Shown piece after piece: positions 14,970 through 23,651 of a DNA stretch of 64,000 nucleotides (position 1 is its first letter; each line of letters begins with the position of its first letter). The notes under the pieces are model-generated. The model did not search any database. It saw only the letters and a list, made by a program, of their open reading frames with translations, and was not told the DNA's origin. Origin of the DNA: Clostridia bacterium. GTDB taxonomy: Bacteria; Bacillota; Clostridia; Oscillospirales; Acutalibacteraceae. The DNA lies in NCBI GenBank assembly GCA_017473165.1, contig JAFUNA010000014.1, positions 1 to 64,000 of the forward strand, written 5' to 3'. The translations under genes and the position numbers were made by a program.

Positions 14970-16523
14970 TTATTTACCCTCCTTAATCTTCTTGACAACA
15001 ATTCCGCCTGCTTTTTCGCCCGTGTAGTATGCACAGCCGTAGCCGTCACCTCTCTCCTGCGATGCACCGCAGAAGAAGAAATTGCTGAAGGGCTGGTCCT
15101 GCATATACTGAACGGTTCTGGGAATCATGCTGTCCCATTTTTCAAGCATATAGCCGTAGGGAGTTCCCCAGGGAGTATTGAGATAGCGTGCGAAGGTTGG
15201 AGGAAGTGCAATTTCGATTTCCTCAATATAGGGTGTTATGGAGATGTTGAGAGTCTTTTCACAGGTTTCAATCATATCCTTTGCAACCTTGGTTTTGAAT
15301 TTTTTATAGTCCTGCGGCTTGATATCCTTCATAACGTCGCCGAAGGTCATTGTTGTAAGGAAAAGCTGGCTTGTGCCCTCGGGAGTGCAGTCGGGAATGA
15401 TTTCGTTGAGGCAGTTAATAATGCAGAAGCCGCTGAAAAAGTTCTGTGCCGCTTCATACTGCTTATCGGAATCCGAATCGGGAGCAATGAAGATTGAATA
15501 GTCCTTGATTCCGAGCTCCTCCTTGGTTTTATTCATGCCGAGGTAAACGGTTGTGAGCGAGCAGGCAATCTTTCTTGCGTTGAGCATCTTAAGCTGCTTT
15601 TCGGGAATATCCTTTTTATCAAACAAATCGTTCCATACGGCGTTGGGTGAGGAATTGCAGATAAAATATTTGCCGTAAACCTCTTTTTCGCCGTTGATAA
15701 CAACGCCTGCGGGCTTACCGTTTTCCATGATAACCTTGGTAACCTCGGAGTTATACCAGATATCTCCGCCGTTATCACGGATAACCTTATCGATTGAAAG
15801 GCTCATTTCGTGGCTGCGAAGGCGGGGAATACCCGTTCCGCTCTTAACGTAGCTGTGAAGCACGCACATATAATAGAGGAAGTCAAACTTTGATGCGGGT
15901 GAGCCCATGTAGCACCAATAGGTGTTGAAAATATCCTGTGCCTTTTTGGGCATTCCGAGTGCATCAAGACCCTCTTTGACTGTGTGGGTTACCATTCTCA
16001 TGATGTCGGGAACATCCTTGAGCGAGCCGGGAAGCTTTGTTGGGTCGTCAAGGCATTCAAACGCCTTGAACATACGGGTTGAAAGGTCAAACGCCGCCAT
16101 ACAGCTGTCATATGAGCCCGGAACAAGCTCGTCAAGCTTTCTTGCAAAGGGCTGGAAGCCTACGGGCATACGGGCATCAACCGTTACCATTACGCCGTTT
16201 TCATTGAGAAAAGCATCCTTGTCCCCTTCCTTTGCGGGAACAACAAGGCGGAAGGTTGAGTCATGCTTGCACCAGTCAACCTCTGCACCCATACGGCAGA
16301 ACATTTCTTCAATCGAGCCGACTTCTTCGGGGCTGCCGATGCTTGCAAGCTCATGCAACGAGGGCTCAAACTCAAATCTTCCTCTTACGAATGAGGATGC
16401 GGAGCCGCCGGGAATGTTATGTCTTTCCAAAAGAAGGGTGGAAAGTCCCGCTTTGGCACAGGTTGCTGCCGCGGCAAGACCGCCGTTACCTGCACCGATT
16501 ATGATTACGTCATATTTTTTCAT
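14970..16523 (-). CDS. phytoene desaturase-like FAD-dependent oxidoreductase
   Basis: Product of 517 residues. An N-terminal dinucleotide-binding motif, DVIIIGAGNGGLAAAATCA, is followed by LLLERHNIPGGSASSF, the typical CrtI/NAD(P)-FAD oxidoreductase start; the C terminus has FFFCGASQERGDGYGCAYY closing the FAD site. The family includes carotenoid desaturases and isomerases, retinol saturase and many clostridial proteins of unknown substrate. No carotenoid gene accompanies it, so a carotenoid role is unlikely. The adjacent Fe-S flavoprotein (1-base gap) suggests a two-component redox system acting on a lipid or isoprenoid-like substrate; that is inference. I take the second ATG (16521-16523) because GGAGG lies 7 bases before it and only 4 before the first. 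Confidence 0.8.
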   Translation of the reverse strand: MKKYDVIIIGAGNGGLAAAATCAKAGLSTLLLERHNIPGGSASSFVRGRFEFEPSLHELASIGSPEEVGSIEEMFCRMGAEVDWCKHDSTFRLVVPAKEGDKDAFLNENGVMVTVDARMPVGFQPFARKLDELVPGSYDSCMAAFDLSTRMFKAFECLDDPTKLPGSLKDVPDIMRMVTHTVKEGLDALGMPKKAQDIFNTYWCYMGSPASKFDFLYYMCVLHSYVKSGTGIPRLRSHEMSLSIDKVIRDNGGDIWYNSEVTKVIMENGKPAGVVINGEKEVYGKYFICNSSPNAVWNDLFDKKDIPEKQLKMLNARKIACSLTTVYLGMNKTKEELGIKDYSIFIAPDSDSDKQYEAAQNFFSGFCIINCLNEIIPDCTPEGTSQLFLTTMTFGDVMKDIKPQDYKKFKTKVAKDMIETCEKTLNISITPYIEEIEIALPPTFARYLNTPWGTPYGYMLEKWDSMIPRTVQYMQDQPFSNFFFCGASQERGDGYGCAYYTGEKAGGIVVKKIKEGK

Positions 16524-16586
16524 CATTCAACCTCCGTATGAATGCTATTTTGAACTGATTGTTTTTTCTTTCAATATGTGCTTGTA

Positions 16587-18764
16587 TCAGTCGCCGAGAA
16601 GTCCGTAATATCTGCCCATCCAATAGGGAAGAAGGTAAATATAGGGCATCATTGCTCTCATTCCGTTTGCACCTGCCGTGCCGGGAAGGGTTGCGGTGCG
16701 GTTAACGATTTTGCTGTTGATGTCTACAAATCTTTCAGCACCCGAATCGCACACAAACGGGTTTCCGTCATAGTGAACAAGCACTCTTGACGAATATTCA
16801 ACGGGATATTTAAGCTGGGGCGGAATTCCCATAGCCTCCTGCTCGGTATCCCAGACAATGTCTTTTCTGTAGCTGTTATAAATTGGCCATCTTATGAGGT
16901 CAAGGTTCATTTCGGAAAGCGATTTCGCCGCATTTTCAACGTCGCAGCTGTTATTTGTGAGTGCACCGTAAACAATGTTGAAGAAGGGTGAACGCTCAAC
17001 TCTTTCGTATTCCCAATGGTGATTAAGACCCATTTTGAAAATCTCATTGTGAGCCTCATTATCCGTGTAGGCAATGAGAGGATAAATGTTAACGAAGTCA
17101 AGCTGGTCATCGATATGAGCAACGTGACCGTCCTCAACCTTATACTGCATACAGTTCATCGCATAGTGATGCTTCTTTATGAGCATATCAAAAACTTCGT
17201 TGTATTTTTCATCGCCCGTAACGTGATATGTTGTTTTGAGGAACGAAAGAATTTCAAGGGAATTTGTGCCTCTTTCGTAATACCATCTGTCGTCATTATT
17301 GAGAAGGTCGGGCTCCCAGTTTGCCCATGTTGTGGGAACGCCGTCAACGTCTGTAAGGTGGAAATTGTTCTCAATTATATGGTCTGTAATTGTTTTGACA
17401 ACCTCTGCAATTTTTTTCTTTTCTTTCTTATCGGCAACAAGGTCAAAATAAATTCCGTATGCGAAATAATGACCCGTCATTTCGTCGCTGGAGGTTTCGC
17501 CGAGCCATTCGCAATCGGGATTATCCTCACAAACGTGCCATTCCTCTCTGTTGCCTGTCATAAAGTTTTCTTCGTGTGAATATCTTGTTGCTCTTGCGGT
17601 GAAGCCCTTTCTGCCCGTAATTTCCGTGAGCTTAATCATTGCTTCAACTGCCTTTTTGGCGTTTGCCTTTGCGGCAGCATCACCCGTTACGGCATAGCGG
17701 AAGCACTGGCTGGCACAGTAAAGACCCGTGAAAAGTCCGTCATTGTCGGAATTGGGCAGCCAGCCCGACTCCATATCGCCGTATTTGCGAAGCTCTCTTG
17801 AAACCTGATAGCCTTCATTTCTTGTGAAATATTTAACCGCAAGCTCGTCATAGTGCTTTGCTTTTTCTTCAAGAGTCATGTACTTTGAGGTGATAAGGCT
17901 GATACCTTCGGGAGTTACGGCGGCAATTGTTCCCTTGTCAGAAACGGCAAGCTTTGTTACCGTTGGGTGCATAAGCCACGCACCGTATGAAAAATATGAA
18001 ATTTTGCCTTCAATAAGAGTGATTAACCCTGTGTTTGTTGCAAAGTATTTTTTGCCGTCGGGTGCAAAATACATATCGTTGAATGAACCGTCGGGCACGG
18101 AATAGAAATCGTTGCCGTTAAACCAGTAGTTTCTGCCGTCATAGATGTTAAGACCCTCGTCGGAGCCTACCCAGAGGTGACCGAGCGAATCAACTGCTGC
18201 ACAGTTGATTTTTTGGCTTAAAACGCCCGACATATCGGGGGTAATCTCTGCCCAATGGCGGCGCTTGCCCTTCATTGAAAGAAGTCCCTCTTCGGTGCAG
18301 CCGATATAAACCGTTTCGCCGTATTTTGATTTATTATCGTGTGCGGCAAGGCAGACGGTTTTTTCGGGCACATCAACAATCTGTCTGAATTCGCCGTTTT
18401 CTTCAAGATAGAGTGCCGCTTCGGTAATGAGCCAGAGTGATTTATCAAGAGCAACGGAAATATCAATTACGGGTGCATCAAAATCCGCAATTTTCTTGAT
18501 TTTACCTTTTTTGATTTCGGCAAGCGAATTGCCAACAGCCGCAAAAAGTCTGCCGTTTCTTGAAAAGAGCTTTGAAACGCTTGCGGAAATCTTTTTAAAT
18601 TTGCCGTCAGTATACTCAACAAGACAGTCGGGCTGTGCTATGTAAAGAATTTCACCGTCAAAGGCAACGGATGTAACGTTTTCAACGTCTATACCGTTAT
18701 CTGCGGTTATAAAAACCTTGTCGAACTGTTTGAATTGACCGAAATTCAGAGTTGCTTTTTTCAT
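16587..18764 (-). CDS. uncharacterised fusion of a regulator-type beta-propeller and an alpha/alpha-barrel domain
   Basis: Product of 725 residues, no signal peptide or membrane segment. Residues 1-300 are strand repeats ending in signatures such as INCAAVDSLGHLWVGSDEGL and NIYDGRNYW, like the Reg_prop blades that usually form the periplasmic sensor of hybrid two-component systems. After a linker (LEEKAKHYDELAVKYFTRNE), residues 330-725 look like a helical toroid: LYCASQCFRYAVTGD, TRYSHEENFMTGNREEWHVC, EWLGETSSDEMTGHYFAY, WYYERGTNSLEILSFLKTTY. The dense Trp/Tyr/Glu/Asp and the helical spacing resemble GH88/GH105/GH127-like or epimerase barrels, but I cannot assign a family. Start ATG 18764 behind GGGAGA. 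The fourth gene of the operon, after ribokinase by 37 bases, so a sugar-related role is plausible. Confidence 0.7.
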   Translation of the reverse strand: MKKATLNFGQFKQFDKVFITADNGIDVENVTSVAFDGEILYIAQPDCLVEYTDGKFKKISASVSKLFSRNGRLFAAVGNSLAEIKKGKIKKIADFDAPVIDISVALDKSLWLITEAALYLEENGEFRQIVDVPEKTVCLAAHDNKSKYGETVYIGCTEEGLLSMKGKRRHWAEITPDMSGVLSQKINCAAVDSLGHLWVGSDEGLNIYDGRNYWFNGNDFYSVPDGSFNDMYFAPDGKKYFATNTGLITLIEGKISYFSYGAWLMHPTVTKLAVSDKGTIAAVTPEGISLITSKYMTLEEKAKHYDELAVKYFTRNEGYQVSRELRKYGDMESGWLPNSDNDGLFTGLYCASQCFRYAVTGDAAAKANAKKAVEAMIKLTEITGRKGFTARATRYSHEENFMTGNREEWHVCEDNPDCEWLGETSSDEMTGHYFAYGIYFDLVADKKEKKKIAEVVKTITDHIIENNFHLTDVDGVPTTWANWEPDLLNNDDRWYYERGTNSLEILSFLKTTYHVTGDEKYNEVFDMLIKKHHYAMNCMQYKVEDGHVAHIDDQLDFVNIYPLIAYTDNEAHNEIFKMGLNHHWEYERVERSPFFNIVYGALTNNSCDVENAAKSLSEMNLDLIRWPIYNSYRKDIVWDTEQEAMGIPPQLKYPVEYSSRVLVHYDGNPFVCDSGAERFVDINSKIVNRTATLPGTAGANGMRAMMPYIYLLPYWMGRYYGLLGD

Positions 18765-18801
18765 ATGTGTTCTCCCATTGTTTTTTATTATTTTAAGATT
18801 A

Positions 18802-19734
18802 TCATATTTCCGACGTTTTGTCGACATACGTTTTTCGGATTTCGTCTGCCGTGGGCATCGAATTTACCGCACCCATGCGTCCTACGGCAAAGCTCCCCGC
18901 CCTGTTTCCCATATCGCAGGCGGCGTAAATGTCACCGCTGCGTACAAATTCAAGAGCCATTGCAGCCGTAAAGCTGTCGCCCGCCGCAGTTGTGTCAACA
19001 ACCTTGCAGGGATAGGACGGAATGATTTTCAGCCTTTCACCGTCCCAGACGCTGCAGCCTCTTTCGCCGAGCTTCAGCACAACAAACTTTGCCCTGCTTC
19101 TCTCCGAAAGAATTTTTGACGCTTCAAGAATCGTTTTTTCACTGTCGGGATAAACGCCCGTAAGAGCCTTGGTTTCGCTTTCGTTTGGAGTTATAATCGT
19201 TACGCCCTGCATTTTTTCAAGAGCAAAATTCTTTGCAGGTCCGCAGTCAACAACGGTGACCGCACCTTTTTCGATTGCACGGTTTACGCATTTTATAACA
19301 ACCTCCTCACGGGTTTCAAACTGTACCAGAAGAAGGTCAAGGCTTTCGTCTATGCAGTCTGCCGCTTCGTCGGGGTCAATTTCGGCATTGGCTCCCTCAT
19401 AAACAACAATGCGGTTTCTGCCCTCACCATCAAGAATGATTGCGGCAAGTCCCGTCTGCGACCCGCCTGTTGAAACCTTGGAAACGTCAACTCCGTTTTT
19501 CTTAAGGTTTTCAAGCAGCTTATGACCGTTTGTGTCATTTGCAACCTTTCCCGCAATTTTGGTTTTTGCTCCGAGGCGTGCAAGTCCGATTGCCTGATTC
19601 GCACCCTTGCCGCCGCAGGCATAGCCGTAAGATGTGCCCAAAACATTTTCGCCGACATCGGGCACTCTTTCCATGTTAAGAATGATATCCATGTTTATGC
19701 TGCCGACAACCGCAGCCTTTATTTTGCTGTACAT
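18802..19734 (-). CDS. rbsK: ribokinase
   Basis: Product of 310 residues, full length for PfkB-family ribokinase. N-terminal AAVVGSINMDIIL and GGKGANQAIGLARLGA (sugar-binding GG motif), C-terminal VVDTTAAGDSFTAAMALEF with the anion hole and catalytic aspartate of the DTxGAGD signature (here DTTAAGD). It phosphorylates D-ribose, or possibly another pentose or related sugar, at C5. Start ATG at 19732-19734 behind GGAG. It follows the ribulose-phosphate epimerase gene by 8 bases, which makes a pentose or ketose catabolic pair. No ribose transporter or RbsD is nearby, so the sugar may come from another intracellular source. Confidence 0.88.
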   Translation of the reverse strand: MYSKIKAAVVGSINMDIILNMERVPDVGENVLGTSYGYACGGKGANQAIGLARLGAKTKIAGKVANDTNGHKLLENLKKNGVDVSKVSTGGSQTGLAAIILDGEGRNRIVVYEGANAEIDPDEAADCIDESLDLLLVQFETREEVVIKCVNRAIEKGAVTVVDCGPAKNFALEKMQGVTIITPNESETKALTGVYPDSEKTILEASKILSERSRAKFVVLKLGERGCSVWDGERLKIIPSYPCKVVDTTAAGDSFTAAMALEFVRSGDIYAACDMGNRAGSFAVGRMGAVNSMPTADEIRKTYVDKTSEI

Positions 19735-19742
19735 ATAATCTC

Positions 19743-20405
19743 CTATAAAGCAGCTCTGAATTCGTCAGCCGCCTGCTTCATATCCTTGTCTTTGATAAAC
19801 AGGCTGCTTGTGCCGAGCACGAATATATCTGCTCCGCAGGCACTCAATTTTCTGCCGTTTCCGGGGCTTATGTTTCCGTCAACCTCAATGGGAATATGGG
19901 AGCAGCCGAGGCTGTCAAGAAGCTCTCTTGCGTGCTTTGTTTTTCTTTCCGCACCCGCAAAAAGCTTTTGTCCCGCAAAGCCGGGACTGACGGTCATAAC
20001 CAGAGCCATATCCATATAATCCGTCAGATATTCCATTGATTCAAGAGGAGTCTGGGGATTGAGAGCAAGTCCCGTTTTTATTCCCTTGCTACGGATTTGT
20101 TCAAGAGTGCGGTGAATGTGGATATCCGACTCATAATGAACGCAGAGATAATCGTTTTCGTCAAGCTTCATCATATCAATAAACCTTGACGGCTGATTGA
20201 CCATCATGTGAACATCAAGCGGAATATCGGTTATTGATTTGACGGCATTGACAAGGTCAAAGCCCAGAGTTATATTCGGCACAAAGCTGCCGTCCATGAT
20301 ATCAAGATGCAAAAGGTCAATTCCTGCTTTTTCAAGCTCGCAAACCGAATTTTTGAGCTGCGTTAAGTCGGCACACATCAGCGATGCAGACAATAATTTT
20401 TTCAT
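19743..20405 (-). CDS. rpe: ribulose-phosphate 3-epimerase
   Basis: Product of 220 residues, the standard length. TIM-barrel landmarks: SASLMCADLTQL at the N terminus, LLHLDIMDGSFVPNITLGFD (metal-binding His and Asp), LDVHMMVNQPSRFID, MALVMTVSPGFAGQKL and IEVDGNISPGN. It interconverts ribulose-5-phosphate and xylulose-5-phosphate using a metal. A closely related alternative is allulose-6-phosphate 3-epimerase; linkage to ribokinase does not separate the two. The start codon is the ATG at 20403-20405, 5 bases after the GDPD gene's stop, with AAGG about 10 bases upstream. Confidence 0.88.
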   Translation of the reverse strand: MKKLLSASLMCADLTQLKNSVCELEKAGIDLLHLDIMDGSFVPNITLGFDLVNAVKSITDIPLDVHMMVNQPSRFIDMMKLDENDYLCVHYESDIHIHRTLEQIRSKGIKTGLALNPQTPLESMEYLTDYMDMALVMTVSPGFAGQKLFAGAERKTKHARELLDSLGCSHIPIEVDGNISPGNGRKLSACGADIFVLGTSSLFIKDKDMKQAADEFRAAL

Positions 20406-20410
20406 TCAAA

Positions 20411-21433
20411 TCAATCCTTATTAAGTTCTTTTACGGTTTCATATGCCGTTTGCGGATAGTCGGTCATAATGCAGTCCGCTCCGTTTTCGGCAAGAAGTCT
20501 GATTTCGTCAACGCTGTTGATTGTCCAGTACTGAACGGCAATGTTATTTTTGTGGGCATAATTCAGCATCTCTCTTGTGCCGAGATTGATAATGTTGTCA
20601 AGAGCACTTGAACCGTAGGGAATCTGCAAAGCAGCATATGATGGGCTGACATCCTGAAGATTCCAGTTCATTCTGAAATAGAAATAAAACTGAATTGCTT
20701 CAATCGCATCCGCCGTGCGTGAAATTTCGGGATATTCCGATTTCATATAAGCCGAAACATCGGGTGCAAAGGTTGACCAGATTGCTCTGTTCTGCAAATT
20801 ACGCTCGGTTATGATTGAATAAAGCCTGTCAACCGCTCTTCTTCCGTTGCCGCCGATGCTCTTGATTTCAATACAGTATTTATATTCACCGTTGCTGTTT
20901 GCTTCGATATAGTCGATTATCTCATCACAGGTCACAACCTTGAGGTTATAGGGAATATCGTCACCTCTTAAACCCCTGTAGGGATATTCGCCGTTGATTT
21001 CAAAATTTTCGCCGAGATTGAGCACCTGTGCTTCTTCGAGAGTTACGGATGAAACATAAACATTCTTTTTTCCGAACGCTTCAACCGCATTTGATGTATC
21101 GTCATATGTAAGGTTATGAAGAAGAACGAGCTCGCCGTCTTTGGTTATCTGAACATCAAATTCAAGAGTGTCAACGCCGAGAGTATCGTTCTGCTCTATG
21201 ATGTTTTCAAACGCCATGAGAGTGTTCTGCGGTGCAAGCCCCGCACCCGAACGGTGAGCTGCAATGTCGGGATTCTTGTGCTCGGTTATGTATAGATTGG
21301 TCGATTCGGGATAGGTTTCAACGGGAGTATTCGGGTCGCCCGCATCGCCCATTGTAAGCATAATCGGAATGAGCATAAGTGCCGCCACAACTCCGTGAAA
21401 AATGTTTTTTATCGTGAGAATTATTGATGCCAT
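20411..21433 (-). CDS. membrane-anchored glycerophosphodiester phosphodiesterase
   Basis: Product of 340 residues. A hydrophobic N-terminal helix (about 3-28, IILTIKNIFHGVVAALMLIP) anchors or exports the protein. The GDPD barrel then starts with IAAHRSGAGLAPQNTLMAFE (catalytic HR and E), DTLEFDVQITKDGELVLLHN (metal ligands E, D, H), EYKYCIEIK (third Glu) and ends with YWTINSVDEIRLLAENGADC. Such enzymes release glycerol-3-phosphate and an alcohol from deacylated phospholipids or teichoic acid-like polymers, here probably at the outer face. It opens the six-gene operon and has promoter TTGAAT-N16-TATAAT at 21465-21492. RBS GGAGG. Confidence 0.88.
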   Translation of the reverse strand: MASIILTIKNIFHGVVAALMLIPIMLTMGDAGDPNTPVETYPESTNLYITEHKNPDIAAHRSGAGLAPQNTLMAFENIIEQNDTLGVDTLEFDVQITKDGELVLLHNLTYDDTSNAVEAFGKKNVYVSSVTLEEAQVLNLGENFEINGEYPYRGLRGDDIPYNLKVVTCDEIIDYIEANSNGEYKYCIEIKSIGGNGRRAVDRLYSIITERNLQNRAIWSTFAPDVSAYMKSEYPEISRTADAIEAIQFYFYFRMNWNLQDVSPSYAALQIPYGSSALDNIINLGTREMLNYAHKNNIAVQYWTINSVDEIRLLAENGADCIMTDYPQTAYETVKELNKD

Positions 21434-21464
21434 TCAGTTATCCTCCGTTGCTTTAATATTTCTA

Positions 21465-21492
21465 TTATATATTAAATTTAAATGATATTCAA
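21465..21492 (-). promoter_or_regulatory. sigma-A promoter of the six-gene operon
   Basis: Minus strand TTGAAT (21487-21492), 16 bases, TATAAT (21465-21470), in an AT-rich divergent intergenic region. Confidence 0.65.
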
Positions 21493-21509
21493 GAAGTTAA
21501 CGTATTTTG

Positions 21510-21538
21510 TTGTTATTTATTTGAAGATATGTTATAAT
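21510..21538 (+). promoter_or_regulatory. sigma-A promoter of the TetM-like GTPase operon
   Basis: TTGTTA (21510-21515), 17 bases, TATAAT (21533-21538). It leaves a leader of about 80 bases with small dyads (GCAA...TTGC around 21547-21572). I see no clear tet-type attenuator. Confidence 0.6.
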
Positions 21539-21627
21539 TTTTTCATTGCAATCGGTAAGACGGCAAGGTTGCTTTGTCCGTATGCGGATATCTTGTTCTT
21601 GAATAAAACATAACAGGCGGTGATTGA

Positions 21628-23640
21628 ATGACCGAAAAATTTCATAATATCGGAATTATGGCTCACGTTGACTCGGGAAAAACAACCCTGACGGAGCAGC
21701 TTCTTTATCTGACGGGTGCAATCCGTCAGGCGGGAAGCGTTGATTCGGGCACAGCCGCAACAGACAGCCTTTCAATCGAAAAGCAGAGGGGTATTTCCGT
21801 ACGCACCGCCACGGCATCAACTCAATGGAAAGATATCACAATAAACATAATTGACACACCGGGTCACGTTGACTTTGCGGGCGAGGTTGAGCGTGCACTC
21901 TCCGCTCTTGACTATGCCGTTGTCATAGTTTCCGCTGTTGAGGGAGTGCGTGCACACACGGAAAACATACTCAAATCCCTTGATGCCGCAAAGCTGCCGA
22001 GAATTGTTTTCATAAACAAAATCGACAGGGCGGGTGCAGACTCGGCATCGGTTATTTCGGAGCTGAAAAGCATTTCTTCGCAGTCATATTTTCTTCTTTC
22101 CGAAACGGAAAATGAGGGGTTTGATAATCCCTCTGTGAAAACAATTGACGGAGAAAAATTTGCCGTTGCCGCAACCGAAGCTCTTGCAGACCTCTGCGAC
22201 GAAGCGGCAGATGCTTTTCTCTGTGATGAAGCATTAACCGAAGAAAGAGCCGTTGAGCTGATAAAAAAAGAAATTTCCGACTGCAGGCTGACTCCCGTTT
22301 TGTGCGGAAGTGCGAAGCTTTCAATCGGAATCAGAGAGCTTGCGGATATTCTTGCAAAGCTCATGCCATCCGCTGAAAGACGGGCTGCTGACGGACTTTG
22401 CGGAATAATTTTCAAGATTGAACATGATAAAAATTTGGGGAAAGTTTCCCACATAAGACTTTTCGGCGGCGAAATTTCAAACCGTGACGAGGTTGAAATC
22501 ATCTCCCCTGCCGATAATATTACCGCCGATTCCGATGCGGTTGAAATTGAAGCAAAACCTCCCGCAAAAGAAAAGGTTTCTCAAATCAAAAGCTTTTCGG
22601 GTGCACGGCTTACCGATACGGGTATCGTCAAAAGCGGTGACATCGCCGCCGTATGCGGTCTGCCCTCTGCAAAAACGGGTCATTTCATAGGCTCGCTTGC
22701 CGTGAGCGAATCCGCAAAGCTTGTCAACCCGTTTTTGAGAGTCAGAGTCACTCCCTCTGACGGCGACCAACTGAAATTGCCCTCTCTTGCTGCTGCTTTG
22801 GGTGAGCTTTCCGACGAGGAGCCCTATATAGATGCAAAATGGGAAAACGGTCAGAAGGAAATCACAATCAGCACAACGGGCAAAATCCAGCTTGAGGTTA
22901 TCGACACCCTTTTAAAAGAACGTTATAACCTTTCGGCGGCATTCTCTCCGCCTACGGTTATCTATAAAGAAACGCCCTCGCAAAAGGGCTATGCACGGGC
23001 AAGCTACACCATGCCGAAGCCCTGCTGGGCGGTTGTTGAATTCATTTTCGAGCCGATGCCCCGAGGCTACGGCGTTTCGTATCACGGCAGACTGCCCTCA
23101 AACCAATGCTTTTACAGGTATCAGTCACACATACGCACCTCGTTCAACAGCTGTCTTGAACAAGGTCTTTACGGTTGGGAGGTAACCGATTTCAAGTGCA
23201 CCCTTGTCGGCGGCGAGCACCACACAATCCACACCCATCCGCTCGACTTTTTCGTCTGCACCCCCATGGCATTCATGAACGGGCTGAACGAAAACGGCTC
23301 TACCATTCTTGAACCGCTGCTGAAAATCAGAGTTTCCGCCCCCGCCGACCTTTCGGGCAAGGTGCTTTCCGAAATCGTCAAAATGGGCGGCGAATACGAT
23401 TCACCCGTCATCCGCTCGGACAATGTTGTTTTGGAGGCGATTGTTCCCGTTGCAACATCTATGGATTTTCCGACAAAGCTTGCGGTTATTTCGTCGGGCA
23501 AGGCGGTGCTCAATCAGTCATTCTACGGCTACCGTGAATGCCGTGACGGTCTGGAACACATCAATCCGCGCAGAGGAGTTAATCCCCTTGACCGTTCAAA
23601 ATGGATACTCTACGCAAGAGGCGCATATCAGACAGATTAA
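21628..23640 (+). CDS. TetM/ribosomal-protection-like translation GTPase (not evidently a resistance protein)
   Basis: Product of 670 residues, full length. G domain with GIMAHVDSGKTTLTEQLL (G1), RGISV (G2), IIDTPGHVDFAGEV (G3) and INKID (G4), then the EF-G-like domains II-V. LEQGLYGWEVTDFKC and the following region match the TetM/TetO C-terminal half. These proteins bind the ribosomal A-site region and, in true resistance forms, dislodge tetracycline with a domain IV loop reading YSPVSTPADF. Here the same place reads GGEHHTIHTHPLDF, without that Pro-Val tip, so resistance is doubtful. Start ATG 21628 behind GGCGGTGA. First gene of a three-gene operon with a membrane protein and GH38. It may be a housekeeping paralogue of unknown role. 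Confidence 0.85.
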   Translation: MTEKFHNIGIMAHVDSGKTTLTEQLLYLTGAIRQAGSVDSGTAATDSLSIEKQRGISVRTATASTQWKDITINIIDTPGHVDFAGEVERALSALDYAVVIVSAVEGVRAHTENILKSLDAAKLPRIVFINKIDRAGADSASVISELKSISSQSYFLLSETENEGFDNPSVKTIDGEKFAVAATEALADLCDEAADAFLCDEALTEERAVELIKKEISDCRLTPVLCGSAKLSIGIRELADILAKLMPSAERRAADGLCGIIFKIEHDKNLGKVSHIRLFGGEISNRDEVEIISPADNITADSDAVEIEAKPPAKEKVSQIKSFSGARLTDTGIVKSGDIAAVCGLPSAKTGHFIGSLAVSESAKLVNPFLRVRVTPSDGDQLKLPSLAAALGELSDEEPYIDAKWENGQKEITISTTGKIQLEVIDTLLKERYNLSAAFSPPTVIYKETPSQKGYARASYTMPKPCWAVVEFIFEPMPRGYGVSYHGRLPSNQCFYRYQSHIRTSFNSCLEQGLYGWEVTDFKCTLVGGEHHTIHTHPLDFFVCTPMAFMNGLNENGSTILEPLLKIRVSAPADLSGKVLSEIVKMGGEYDSPVIRSDNVVLEAIVPVATSMDFPTKLAVISSGKAVLNQSFYGYRECRDGLEHINPRRGVNPLDRSKWILYARGAYQTD

Positions 23641-23651
23641 AAGGTGATAAA

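Noticed and set aside
15922-16608. 228-codon open frame on the plus strand
   Set aside because: Antisense to the CrtI-like gene; no family match, no ribosome site.
21547-21627. Leader-peptide attenuator before the TetM-like gene
   Set aside because: No short reading frame with a fitting terminator hairpin can be drawn.
21628-23640. Calling the GTPase a tetracycline resistance gene
   Set aside because: The domain IV loop lacks the SPVSTPADF tip and there is no resistance-island context; kept as TetM-like only.
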